Source: Candidatus Gottesmanbacteria bacterium (GTDB lineage Bacteria > Patescibacteriota > Microgenomatia > UBA10105). Taken from it: DNA of 57,723 nt. The notes below the pieces were generated by a model, which saw only the letters and a program-made list of their open reading frames with translations, searched no databases and was not told the origin of the DNA. This document shows positions 50,031 through 57,448 of the stretch, piece after piece (the first letter of the stretch is position 1; each line of letters opens with the position of its first letter). The DNA lies in the NCBI GenBank assembly GCA_023245415.1, contig JAHFKJ010000007.1, forward strand, positions 1 through 57,723, written 5' to 3'. A program made the position numbers and the translations under genes.

Positions 50031-51275
50031 GTGGAACATAAACATAAAATTAATCATCCTCACGCTGTTAATTTAAAACAAATGCTCGTACATGTTATGA
50101 AGCATAAGTATATTTTCGGACTGGCAGCTGCGTTGATTTATGGTGCTCTAGTTTCCGGACTCATCTTCTGGGCAATTCAGCCAACATCATCCTTTACCAG
50201 TCTTATCCGCCTTGCCAAAAATAAAGAAGTCGTCTCACCGATAACCAATGGTGCTTCTCCCAAATCCGTAACCGCAGCCAGTAAAGCTACTTTTATCGCT
50301 ATCACTTCTGATGTGCGCGTCATGCAGCAGGGAAAATGGTTCAAAGCCGAAGCTTCCACGGAAATTTCCCAGGGTGATTCAGTCTATACCGGAGAAAAAT
50401 CACAGGCTGCCATCATGTTTAGCGACGGATCATTGCTTAGACTATCTGAAAACAGCTATATTACTCTAAATCACTACGCAGTAAGTGAAACACAAACACA
50501 AGTCGATCTATACCAGCTGGTTGGCAAAAGCTGGAACCGGGTCCAACACCTGGCAGGCAAAGAGACGCAGTATCAAGTGGAAACTAACACTGCCGTCGCT
50601 ACAGTCAGAGGTACGGCATTCGGGGTTGAAGCTGATTCGATAAATTCTGATATTACGGTCGAAGAAGGCACCGTCAGCGCATCACTGGTTGACCGGACTC
50701 AAAGCGTTCCGGTCACGATGTTTGAAACCCAAGTTGCGAAAAATCAGCTTGCCGCATTTTCCAAAAATCAGCTGTCGCAAATGCAAGCCGCCAAAGCTGA
50801 AAACAAACTTTTTGATACTACCCCCATGCAACCAAAAGCAGTTGCCAAAATGCCGGTTTGGATCTCGGAAAACATCCAGGCGGATATGAAAGTCATGCCG
50901 ATAATCGAAAAGTATAAAGATCAGCCGGTTCCTCTGAAACCGGAAATTATTCTAGAGCTTCGTAATGAAACAAAATCTGATATGACGCCTTCCAATCCTT
51001 CTCCTTCGATAAGCCCCACAATTCTCAAAACTAACCTACAGACCGTGGCTCCGGCTCCGTTACAAATAGCACCCACGCCTACACCCCTTTTGCTGCCGAT
51101 CAACAATAACAATGCAACAATTGACAATATTGCACCCGTTCAATTGGCCCCCACAGCTTCTCCAGCAGTTATCCTCTCACCCACAAGAGCAGTTTTGCCA
51201 GTTTTTATCGCTACTCCAACCCCAACTCCCCTACTTAACATTATTCCATTTAATAACAACGTCAAAATTAAATGA
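50031..51275 (+). CDS. FecR-domain membrane protein
   Basis: 414 aa from a GTG at 50031; an ATG at 50083 would also keep the membrane helix (about residues 28-45). Outside, about 85-215 is a FecR-type domain: SDVRVMQQGKWFKA, GDSVYTGEKSQAAIMFSDGS, and ETNTAVATVRGTAFGVE. The last 150 residues are Pro/Thr/Ser-rich and of low complexity. FecR domains receive or relay signals at the cell surface. The divergent regulator has no membrane part, so a relay is only an inference. Convergent with the GT4 gene, with an 8-nt overlap. Confidence 0.85.
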   Translation: MEHKHKINHPHAVNLKQMLVHVMKHKYIFGLAAALIYGALVSGLIFWAIQPTSSFTSLIRLAKNKEVVSPITNGASPKSVTAASKATFIAITSDVRVMQQGKWFKAEASTEISQGDSVYTGEKSQAAIMFSDGSLLRLSENSYITLNHYAVSETQTQVDLYQLVGKSWNRVQHLAGKETQYQVETNTAVATVRGTAFGVEADSINSDITVEEGTVSASLVDRTQSVPVTMFETQVAKNQLAAFSKNQLSQMQAAKAENKLFDTTPMQPKAVAKMPVWISENIQADMKVMPIIEKYKDQPVPLKPEIILELRNETKSDMTPSNPSPSISPTILKTNLQTVAPAPLQIAPTPTPLLLPINNNNATIDNIAPVQLAPTASPAVILSPTRAVLPVFIATPTPTPLLNIIPFNNNVKIK

Positions 51276-52374
51276 CTTTAAATACAAACTCACTCATTTT
51301 TTTGATAAAAACTTCTTTGTTAAACACCTGCCCCCATTTTGTACAATCTAACGTCCAATCACGTTTTAACGCTAAAAATTGTTTTAAGACTTGAGCAAGC
51401 GCTTCTGTCTCCGGCTTTTCGAAAAATAAGCCGGTCTTGCCTGTAATTACTGTTTCCATCACACCTCCCTGCTTAAGAGCAATCACTGGAATACCATTTT
51501 GCATCGCTTCGACGGGCACCATGCCAAAATCTTCTTCCAGGGCGCAAAATATCAACGCTTTGGCTCTTGTGTATAATCCTTGCAACACATTATCGGAAAC
51601 ATTGCCCAATAATTCGATCGTTGGCCCGGCAATTGAACGTAAATATTTTTCTTCTTTACCTGTCCCAATTATTTTTAAGGGCAACTTAAGCAAATTACAC
51701 GCGCCAATCGCCAAATCAACCCGCTTGGCATACGTCAATCTGCCAACACTTAAAAAATATGATTTATTCTTTATTTGAGAATTTGAAATTTGAAATTTGA
51801 AATTTGAAATTGTAACCGGTGGATATATCACTTCTGCTTCCCGACGATAAAACTTTTGGATTCGGCGTTTTGTCTCCTGGGAATTTGCGATAATATAATC
51901 AACTCTCTGCATAACCGAGTAGTCATAAATTCGTAAAAAAGGATTTATAACTCCGGCATATGCCCGAATCAGCGAATTTTTTTGAGTCGATCCGGTTGCA
52001 TAACCGTATAAATTCCGCGGCGGGTGGTGAATATATGAAATATGCACTTGTCCCGGATGCGTGATTACTCCCCGGCTGATAAACCAACCTGATGATGAAA
52101 TTACTACGTCAAATCCGCTCAAATCCAGACTTTCCCACACCAAGGGAGTCAGGAAACGCAGGGGTGAATGGAATTTCCTCATGCACCATATATTTCCCAC
52201 AGGACTCACACGAATGTCCCAGGATTTAAATCTCTCCCCCATCTCACCCAAATTTCCCCAGTCTACAAACGCCGTATATAGAGGCGCTTGCGGATACATT
52301 TCATGAAGCACCTCAACTACCCGCTCGGCTCCCCCATATTCCCGTAAATAATCATGTACCAATGCAACTTTCAT
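51268..52374 (-). CDS. family 4 glycosyltransferase
   Basis: 368 aa. KVALVHDYLREYGGAERVVE is the donor-independent N-terminal lobe, and the C-terminal lobe has SVGRLTYAKRVDLAIGA, EEDFGMVPVEAMQNGIPVIA (the ExxxxxxxE catalytic motif) and GGVMETVITGKTG. It transfers an activated sugar to a cell-surface precursor. A TTTGAAATTTGAAA-type insert lies at residues about 188-200. The start overlaps the stop of the HD gene by 4 nt. Confidence 0.93.
   Translation of the reverse strand: MKVALVHDYLREYGGAERVVEVLHEMYPQAPLYTAFVDWGNLGEMGERFKSWDIRVSPVGNIWCMRKFHSPLRFLTPLVWESLDLSGFDVVISSSGWFISRGVITHPGQVHISYIHHPPRNLYGYATGSTQKNSLIRAYAGVINPFLRIYDYSVMQRVDYIIANSQETKRRIQKFYRREAEVIYPPVTISNFKFQISNSQIKNKSYFLSVGRLTYAKRVDLAIGACNLLKLPLKIIGTGKEEKYLRSIAGPTIELLGNVSDNVLQGLYTRAKALIFCALEEDFGMVPVEAMQNGIPVIALKQGGVMETVITGKTGLFFEKPETEALAQVLKQFLALKRDWTLDCTKWGQVFNKEVFIKKMSEFVFKVI
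51765..51812 (-). repeat. in-frame TTTGAAA tandem repeat in the GT4 gene
   Basis: About four copies of the 10-mer ATTTGAAATT. Translated as ISNFKFQISNSQIKNK between the two lobes of the enzyme. Related wording occurs in the intergenic stretch at about 54285-54300. Confidence 0.6.
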
Positions 52375-52964
52375 AGTTTTGGGTTTAATTTTTTAGCTGT
52401 GTCTTGACGAATTAAACTTCTTAACTCTTTAAACACTTTGTTAAAATCACACTGTACATTTCCGTATTCGGTGCTATACGCGGGCGTTTGCTCTATTTTG
52501 GTCCACGTTTTAATATCAGCCTGATTATGTTGAATGATAACCTCCATTTTATCAAGTGCGTGAGCAATTTTTGCCTCAAGTGTCACATTGGCTTCAAATT
52601 CTAACCATATATCCAGCAAATGTTTTCCCGTCTGGATTGGCAAATTTTTAGTCATTTTTTCAAGCGCTTTCTTTTCAAGCAGATATTTATTTCCCTGCTG
52701 CTTTTTAAAAACAGGCCGATCACCAGCATACACTTCAGGTAAATCATGAATCAAAATCATTTCTAAAAGTCGCTCCAAGTTGATCTGCTCATCTAACTGT
52801 GGGATTAACACAATCGCCATCATTACCATCCGCCAGGTATGTTCGGCCACACTTTCACGTCGGCCATTTGACAACCAACTATGCCGCAATTCCCGTTTCA
52901 ACCCCTCACATTCTTTAATAAAGTCAAGAATATTTGCTAATGATTGAACTACTGCTTTAGACAT
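52371..52964 (-). CDS. HD-domain phosphohydrolase (YfbR-like)
   Basis: 197 aa from the ATG at 52964. A longer frame starts at 53063, but its first 33 codons lie in the dispersed repeat, so it is rejected. RRESVAEHTWRMVMMAI (His), ILIHDLPEVYAGD (HD pair) and KIAHALDKME (Asp) form the metal site of HD_3 or 5'-deoxynucleotidase-like enzymes. It probably dephosphorylates nucleotides. Overlaps the GT4 gene by 4 nt. Confidence 0.85.
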   Translation of the reverse strand: MSKAVVQSLANILDFIKECEGLKRELRHSWLSNGRRESVAEHTWRMVMMAIVLIPQLDEQINLERLLEMILIHDLPEVYAGDRPVFKKQQGNKYLLEKKALEKMTKNLPIQTGKHLLDIWLEFEANVTLEAKIAHALDKMEVIIQHNQADIKTWTKIEQTPAYSTEYGNVQCDFNKVFKELRSLIRQDTAKKLNPKL

Positions 52965-53003
52965 ATATACGTGTACAAAAGAGCTTTTGTACTGTTTAAG
53001 ATT

Positions 53004-53200
53004 CCTTGGAGCGAATCCATAGTTTTTCTTACTGAAGGGTAAAAGTGGGGAAACGGTCTCCACCAGCTGGCGGATGGTCCGAGGGTTCCCCCTGATTACC
53101 CGAAGTTAGAAAAACAACCTGCCTGCCGGCAAGGCAGGGAAAACCTTCACGAGTTTCCTTCTCTTTGTTTACTTTTTCTGGGTAAGCAGAGAAAGTAAAG
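53004..53200. repeat. structured dispersed repeat, copy 3
   Basis: Outer stem TTTTTCTTACT / AGTTAGAAAAA is kept, but the right arm is split by a CCTGCCTGCCGGCAAGGCAGG insert. Inner stems are GGGTA/TACCC (53037-53041 with about 53097-53101) and GGGGAA/TTCCCC (53047-53052 with 53086-53091), fully changed relative to copies 1 and 2 yet still paired. The AAAGTG / CCTGAT loop is kept. Trailing hairpin TTTACTTTTTCTG...CAGAGAAAGTAAA (53168-53200). Confidence 0.75.
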
Positions 53201-53207
53201 ATTAAAT

Positions 53208-54218
53208 TTAAAACAATTCCATTTGCTTTTTCGAATCTATATTTGGATTTTTACTCTCAAGCGTTTTTTTACTCATCTCACTAAGACGGCGTAAAAGAGT
53301 CTTAAATCCTAAGCTTCCAAACACATCAATCACCTCTCTGGTTAACAAATCGTGTAACTGGGTTGGGGAAATTTGAAATTTAAGCGGCACATCGACTACG
53401 ACAGTCGCCAGTTTATACGAAAGCAGCGCCTTTTCTTTATCGCTTATTAATTTCTCCCTAACGCCTGGGTTAGTAACTTTTTCTATATGCTTATACAAGT
53501 TCTCTACACTATTAAATTTATTCAGCAGCGCTATTGCAGTTTTAGGGCCAATTCCCGCTACTCCCGGATAATTATCAGAAGGATCTCCGGCTAACGCTTT
53601 GTAATCTGGTATTTGCTCAGGACGCACTCCCATCCGTTCCTCTGCTTCTTTTTTTCCGAATATTTTCGAATTGGACAAACCTTTCACCGGCATATATAGC
53701 TTCACCCGTTCGTTAACCAGCTGCAGCAAATCCCGATCCCCGGTAACAATAACTACCTGGATATTCCGATATTCAGATACTGAGATATCAGGAGAAGGAC
53801 TATTTTCTTTCTGTTTATTCTTAGTATCTTTGTATCTTAATATCTTAGTATCTTGACAAGCTTGTTTTACAATCGTCCCCAATACATCATCTGCTTCATA
53901 CCCGTCTTTTTCATAAATTGGAATGCGCATCGCCTTTATAACTTTATGAACTTTTTGAACTTGCGATACTAGCGCATCATCCATTTCCGGCCGCTGGGCC
54001 TGATATTCTTTAAACAGCTGTTTACGGAACGTGGGCTTGGGCCGGTCAAAAGCGACTGCCAGATGCGTTGGCTTGAGATCCTCAACGACTCGAAGAAGCA
54101 GCGCCACAAATCCATAGACCGCGTTTGTCGGTTCTCCCTGGTCATTGGTCCTGGGAGGAAGAGCATGATATGCCCGGTGTAAAATAGCGTTGCCCTCGAG
54201 TAATACGAGTCGAGACAT
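53208..54218 (-). CDS. PolA-type 5'-3' exonuclease (stand-alone)
   Basis: 336 aa. RLVLLEGNAILHRAYHALPP, AVFDRP-like AVAFDRPKPTFRK, GYEADDVLGT, VVIVTGDRDLLQLV and GDPSDNYPGVAGIGPKTA give the full FEN/PolA exonuclease set with its metal-binding Asp residues. The polymerase domain is missing. It removes RNA primers and flaps. A translated AT-rich palindromic element lies at residues about 120-151, between the first catalytic half and the TGD motif. The structured repeat lies directly downstream. Confidence 0.93.
   Translation of the reverse strand: MSRLVLLEGNAILHRAYHALPPRTNDQGEPTNAVYGFVALLLRVVEDLKPTHLAVAFDRPKPTFRKQLFKEYQAQRPEMDDALVSQVQKVHKVIKAMRIPIYEKDGYEADDVLGTIVKQACQDTKILRYKDTKNKQKENSPSPDISVSEYRNIQVVIVTGDRDLLQLVNERVKLYMPVKGLSNSKIFGKKEAEERMGVRPEQIPDYKALAGDPSDNYPGVAGIGPKTAIALLNKFNSVENLYKHIEKVTNPGVREKLISDKEKALLSYKLATVVVDVPLKFQISPTQLHDLLTREVIDVFGSLGFKTLLRRLSEMSKKTLESKNPNIDSKKQMELF
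53765..53858 (-). repeat. in-frame AT-rich palindromic element in the PolA-type exonuclease gene
   Basis: Left arm GATATTCAGATACTGAGATA (53769-53788) and right arm TTAGTATCTTTGTATCTTAA (53821-53840) and further are imperfect inverse copies. The same family is intergenic at 28100, 28467 and 35270. Translated as KILRYKDTKNKQKENSPSPD and so on, between EADDVLGTIVKQA and VVIVTGDRD, which are almost adjacent in relatives. Confidence 0.75.
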
Positions 54219-54221
54219 AAA

Positions 54222-54330
54222 TAAATACCAATAAGTGCCAATGTCAAATATCCAATAAATACCAAAGTATTGGTAATTATTTGTATATATTTGAAATTTG
54301 ATTATTTGTGGTGATTTTTCCTATTTTACC
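54222..54330. repeat. AT-rich intergenic low-complexity stretch with small palindrome
   Basis: CCAATAAATACCAATAAG-like units and the palindrome TACCAA-AGTA-TTGGTA (about 54262-54277), plus ATTTGAAATTTGATTATTTG. It lies upstream of the exonuclease gene and downstream of the VWA gene. Confidence 0.4.
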
Positions 54331-54340
54331 ACGACTGCCG

Positions 54341-55975
54341 TTACGGCGTCACCCGCCGCAGCTGAATCGAAGTAGAGGAGCTATTGATAATAGTTATAAT
54401 ATCGTTCAGTTTACCCGTAAGCTCATTGGCGCTCGATAATTTAATATAATTGGTGTCAATATACTTTTTGTACATATTTTCTAAAGCCGGTTCAATCCAA
54501 CTATATACAGTCAGCATATATAAATCGATCTCGGGATCCCGTCTGCCTTTACCGGATAATGACAGACTATTTTCCGAAACTGTCCGAGTCTGATCCGCCA
54601 TTGCACAGGCGAGTTGACTTGTGGCAGTTTTGCTGCAACTTAACCCATAATTGATTGGCCGGAGACTTTCGCCGTATACATAACAGGACTTATCTGCAAA
54701 ACATGGTTTACCTGGGCTTGGAGCTGGTTGCTCTGGGATGTTGCATATATTTGTCGCAAGATTGCATATATCTTTACCGGTCGGAGATAAACCTGATTTT
54801 TTTTCGCAATTACCGACACTCTTTTCCCCGGTATTATAACCGCTAAATGGCGTTGGCAAGTTATTGCAGTAACCATAATAATTTGCGCAATAATATTGAT
54901 TGCCGCAACCAAAGGGATTGGTTATGGGATCTGCCACATCAACAATAGCCACGGCTCCTCCGCCATCGGTAATTAGAATAATAGCCTGTTTGGTATTTGC
55001 CGGCCGGGGTCTGGTAATATTATCTTCGGCGAACATAACTCCAGAACTGATGCTGGTATTTCCATTTAAACTTTTGATTGTTTTTGAGCCTGTAAGTGTC
55101 AAAGGATTGTTGCATGCCGGAAACTTCTCAAACTTTGCATATGCTGATGGAATTGAACAGCCTGAATCATAACAAATCGCCGGATCACGTAAAATCCTAT
55201 CCCAGCATTTAAGTGAAGGTTGAGTATTTCCCGTATCAGTAGTCCCATCTGCTTTTACACAATCAGGGTCATCCGGAAAAGCATAATTAATCGCCCCTAC
55301 AAGTCTTCTGGGTGGCGTGATGCTGTAATCATTGGTCGGCAAAACAAGATCACTGTCATTTCCGGCAGAAGCCTGCAGCCATCTGGCGTTGTCACGAAAA
55401 ACACTTATGCCTAGTTTAATTTTGTCTTTATTGGCTAAAGCGTTAATAAAACTAATTAAATTTAAGACTGCTATTTTTTCGGCGTGCATCCGGGATATCC
55501 ATTTATTTCGATCTGGTTCCGACTCATCGGATAAATCAGTCATACTGGATGTGCAGTCAAGAGCCAGGACTATTTCATAATTATCAAAACCACCGGATAT
55601 CAGCGTGGTATTTTTAATCGCTTCGATTTTACTTACCGCGTAGGGCCGTTTGGCAGTTAATGTAAATGTCTGGGGATTTGTGCCAGTTATCATAAGATCA
55701 ATTACTGTTCCGTCAGCCAGTGTTTGCTCGGCTGGAAAACTGGTCGCTCCAAAAGATATGATACGCTTCAATATGTCGTTGATCGTTGATTCCGAAGCGT
55801 ATTGGGCTATCAAAATATCTGATAATGATTTATTACGGGCAATTGCTAAAAGCAGCCGGGACTGGATAACTGCAATCACCAGAGTTGCCAAAAATGCGAA
55901 GAAAATCATGATCAAAAGATTGCTAAACCCGTGACGGTTTTTGGCTGCCGAGATTGTTAGGAAATTATTTACCAT
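54341..55975 (-). CDS. VWA-domain protein with N-terminal membrane anchor, pilin-cluster component
   Basis: 544 aa. The N-terminus HGFSNLLIMIFFAFLATLVI has a prepilin-like Phe-initiated hydrophobic helix preceded by Gly. The VWA fold follows, with the MIDAS-type YEIVLALDCTSSMTDLSD (DxTxS variant) at about 153-170 and the later ILITDGGG. Cys-rich C-terminal half (about 20 Cys). It is the last gene of the pilin-like operon and could be a pilus-tip or adhesive subunit. The role is inferred from the context. Confidence 0.8.
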   Translation of the reverse strand: MVNNFLTISAAKNRHGFSNLLIMIFFAFLATLVIAVIQSRLLLAIARNKSLSDILIAQYASESTINDILKRIISFGATSFPAEQTLADGTVIDLMITGTNPQTFTLTAKRPYAVSKIEAIKNTTLISGGFDNYEIVLALDCTSSMTDLSDESEPDRNKWISRMHAEKIAVLNLISFINALANKDKIKLGISVFRDNARWLQASAGNDSDLVLPTNDYSITPPRRLVGAINYAFPDDPDCVKADGTTDTGNTQPSLKCWDRILRDPAICYDSGCSIPSAYAKFEKFPACNNPLTLTGSKTIKSLNGNTSISSGVMFAEDNITRPRPANTKQAIILITDGGGAVAIVDVADPITNPFGCGNQYYCANYYGYCNNLPTPFSGYNTGEKSVGNCEKKSGLSPTGKDICNLATNICNIPEQPAPSPGKPCFADKSCYVYGESLRPINYGLSCSKTATSQLACAMADQTRTVSENSLSLSGKGRRDPEIDLYMLTVYSWIEPALENMYKKYIDTNYIKLSSANELTGKLNDIITIINSSSTSIQLRRVTP

Positions 55976-55981
55976 TTGTCT

Positions 55982-56479
55982 TTAAACAGAAATTTGCGTT
56001 ATCCGTTTGGAAACGACAATCCGGAAATTATCTTTGATTGCTTTAAAGCCTTTATTCTCCATCTCTATTTCTATCTCCAGACTACTTAGACTGTTCACGC
56101 CGGAACGCTCATCGACATTAAACTTCGTTACCGTGACCTGATCCGAAGTGATCCGAATCCCATTTCGGGTCAAGGCACCGTTTTCTATAAGGTACGTTTT
56201 CTCAATTCCAACCGGACCAATTTTTAACGAATCCTGTTCAGCGTTATCGGTAAGCGTTATATCCCCTCCCCATCGAGTTGTATTACTAAGTTCCTGAACC
56301 AGATCATTTTTTGTCTGTTCCAGCTCGTCAAGCTGCTTGGAACGGGAATTAGATGTCAATAACACAGTGATTAACGACGTCACTGCCAGAAAAATCATGC
56401 TCGACAAAACCACACCAATTAGCAGCTCAAGTAAACTAAACCCTGACTGCGGTGTTTTATGTTTATGATTAACTTTCAT
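55982..56479 (-). CDS. type IV pilin-like protein (PilW/GspJ type)
   Basis: 165 aa. Prepilin cleavage site and helix: SGFSLLELLIGVVLSSMIFL, with Glu at mature position 5. A beta-rich head follows. It ends 6 nt before the VWA gene. Minor pilin, processed by a prepilin peptidase that is not in this window. Confidence 0.88.
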   Translation of the reverse strand: MKVNHKHKTPQSGFSLLELLIGVVLSSMIFLAVTSLITVLLTSNSRSKQLDELEQTKNDLVQELSNTTRWGGDITLTDNAEQDSLKIGPVGIEKTYLIENGALTRNGIRITSDQVTVTKFNVDERSGVNSLSSLEIEIEMENKGFKAIKDNFRIVVSKRITQISV

Positions 56480-56485
56480 GTATTG

Positions 56486-56995
56486 TTAAGAACTCGTAAA
56501 CTTGGTTAATAAGAGTTCTGCCTGTAAAGGCTTGGCTCCAGGTTCATCCCAGGTAACCGTTGTTCGAACTATTCGCCCGCTTGCATCAGCCGTGCCGGGC
56601 GCACATAATCCCGATAGCGGTGTACTGATACGTTCACCAGCTGCATTTCGACAGACTTCAACTATCACTATTTCCCGGGTAAAACGCGTTTGCAGAAGGC
56701 CTTCATTCCCCAGTTCCAATCCCCAGGTCTCGAGGGCTCCGATACGGATGGGTTTATATATCTTATCTGCTCCAACCGGATATAAACTCCAGTCAGAATT
56801 TGCCGAAAATACATTGTATGCGACTTCCATTCCCTCTTGAAGCAATAAACTTCCCTGGGCATCATATTTCGTCCGATGCATGCGCTTGAACATAAAGTTG
56901 ATAGTGGGAAAGATGGACACGATGAGAATTCCGAATATTACTATGGCCAATAACGATTCCAGAATTAAAAATCCTGATGATTTTTGTCTGTACAT
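56486..56995 (-). CDS. type IV pilin-like protein (PilV type)
   Basis: 169 aa from the ATG at 56995; earlier in-frame starts would overlap the previous gene. SSGFLILESLLAIVIFGILI is the N-terminal cleavage site and helix with Glu at mature position 5. A beta-rich head follows, including VEVCRNAAGERISTPLSG. Operon neighbour of other pilins. Confidence 0.88.
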   Translation of the reverse strand: MYRQKSSGFLILESLLAIVIFGILIVSIFPTINFMFKRMHRTKYDAQGSLLLQEGMEVAYNVFSANSDWSLYPVGADKIYKPIRIGALETWGLELGNEGLLQTRFTREIVIVEVCRNAAGERISTPLSGLCAPGTADASGRIVRTTVTWDEPGAKPLQAELLLTKFTSS

Positions 56996-57002
56996 ATTTT
57001 GA

Positions 57003-57443
57003 TTATAATGCATGTACCTCCACAACTCCGGTAACGAGTACCGTAACTTTAAACACCTTGCTGTATTTATTTTGCAAAATTATTGTCTGTTGGGAGGGTA
57101 TAAAACCGTCATTTTTCTGAAACCAGATCGTGAAATTACTGCTAAAACCTATGTCCTGATGCAAAGTGTAAGATTTATCTACAACCGGTACAGCTTGATC
57201 TTTCACCAGTTCATAAGTTGATTCGTTGCTTCCCTGTCTCACTCCCCAATCAACTTCATCTTTGAGTTCCCGGGAAAAAATATGTGCTATACGCAGCACA
57301 TTTGCCAATTCCTCACCCGATCCCTGTAAGTCCTGGTTGGCACGGGATCTGACGTAAGAAGAAAAAGCTGGTATGAGAATTATTCCGAGAATCGCAAACA
57401 CTATGAGTATTTCGACGATCGTAAAGGCAGGTGAAGATTTCAT
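57003..57443 (-). CDS. type IV pilin-like protein (GspH/FimT type)
   Basis: 146 aa. SPAFTIVEILIVFAILGIIL is the prepilin helix, with Ala replacing the usual Gly at position -1. ANVLRIAHIFSRELKDEVDW is the extended alpha-helix. Fourth member from the 3' end of the operon. Confidence 0.87.
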   Translation of the reverse strand: MKSSPAFTIVEILIVFAILGIILIPAFSSYVRSRANQDLQGSGEELANVLRIAHIFSRELKDEVDWGVRQGSNESTYELVKDQAVPVVDKSYTLHQDIGFSSNFTIWFQKNDGFIPSQQTIILQNKYSKVFKVTVLVTGVVEVHAL

Positions 57444-57448
57444 AAAAC

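Noticed and set aside
52965-53063. Upstream extension of the HD gene (33 extra codons)
   Set aside because: This stretch lies largely in the arm of the dispersed repeat and the HD family start fits the ATG at 52964.
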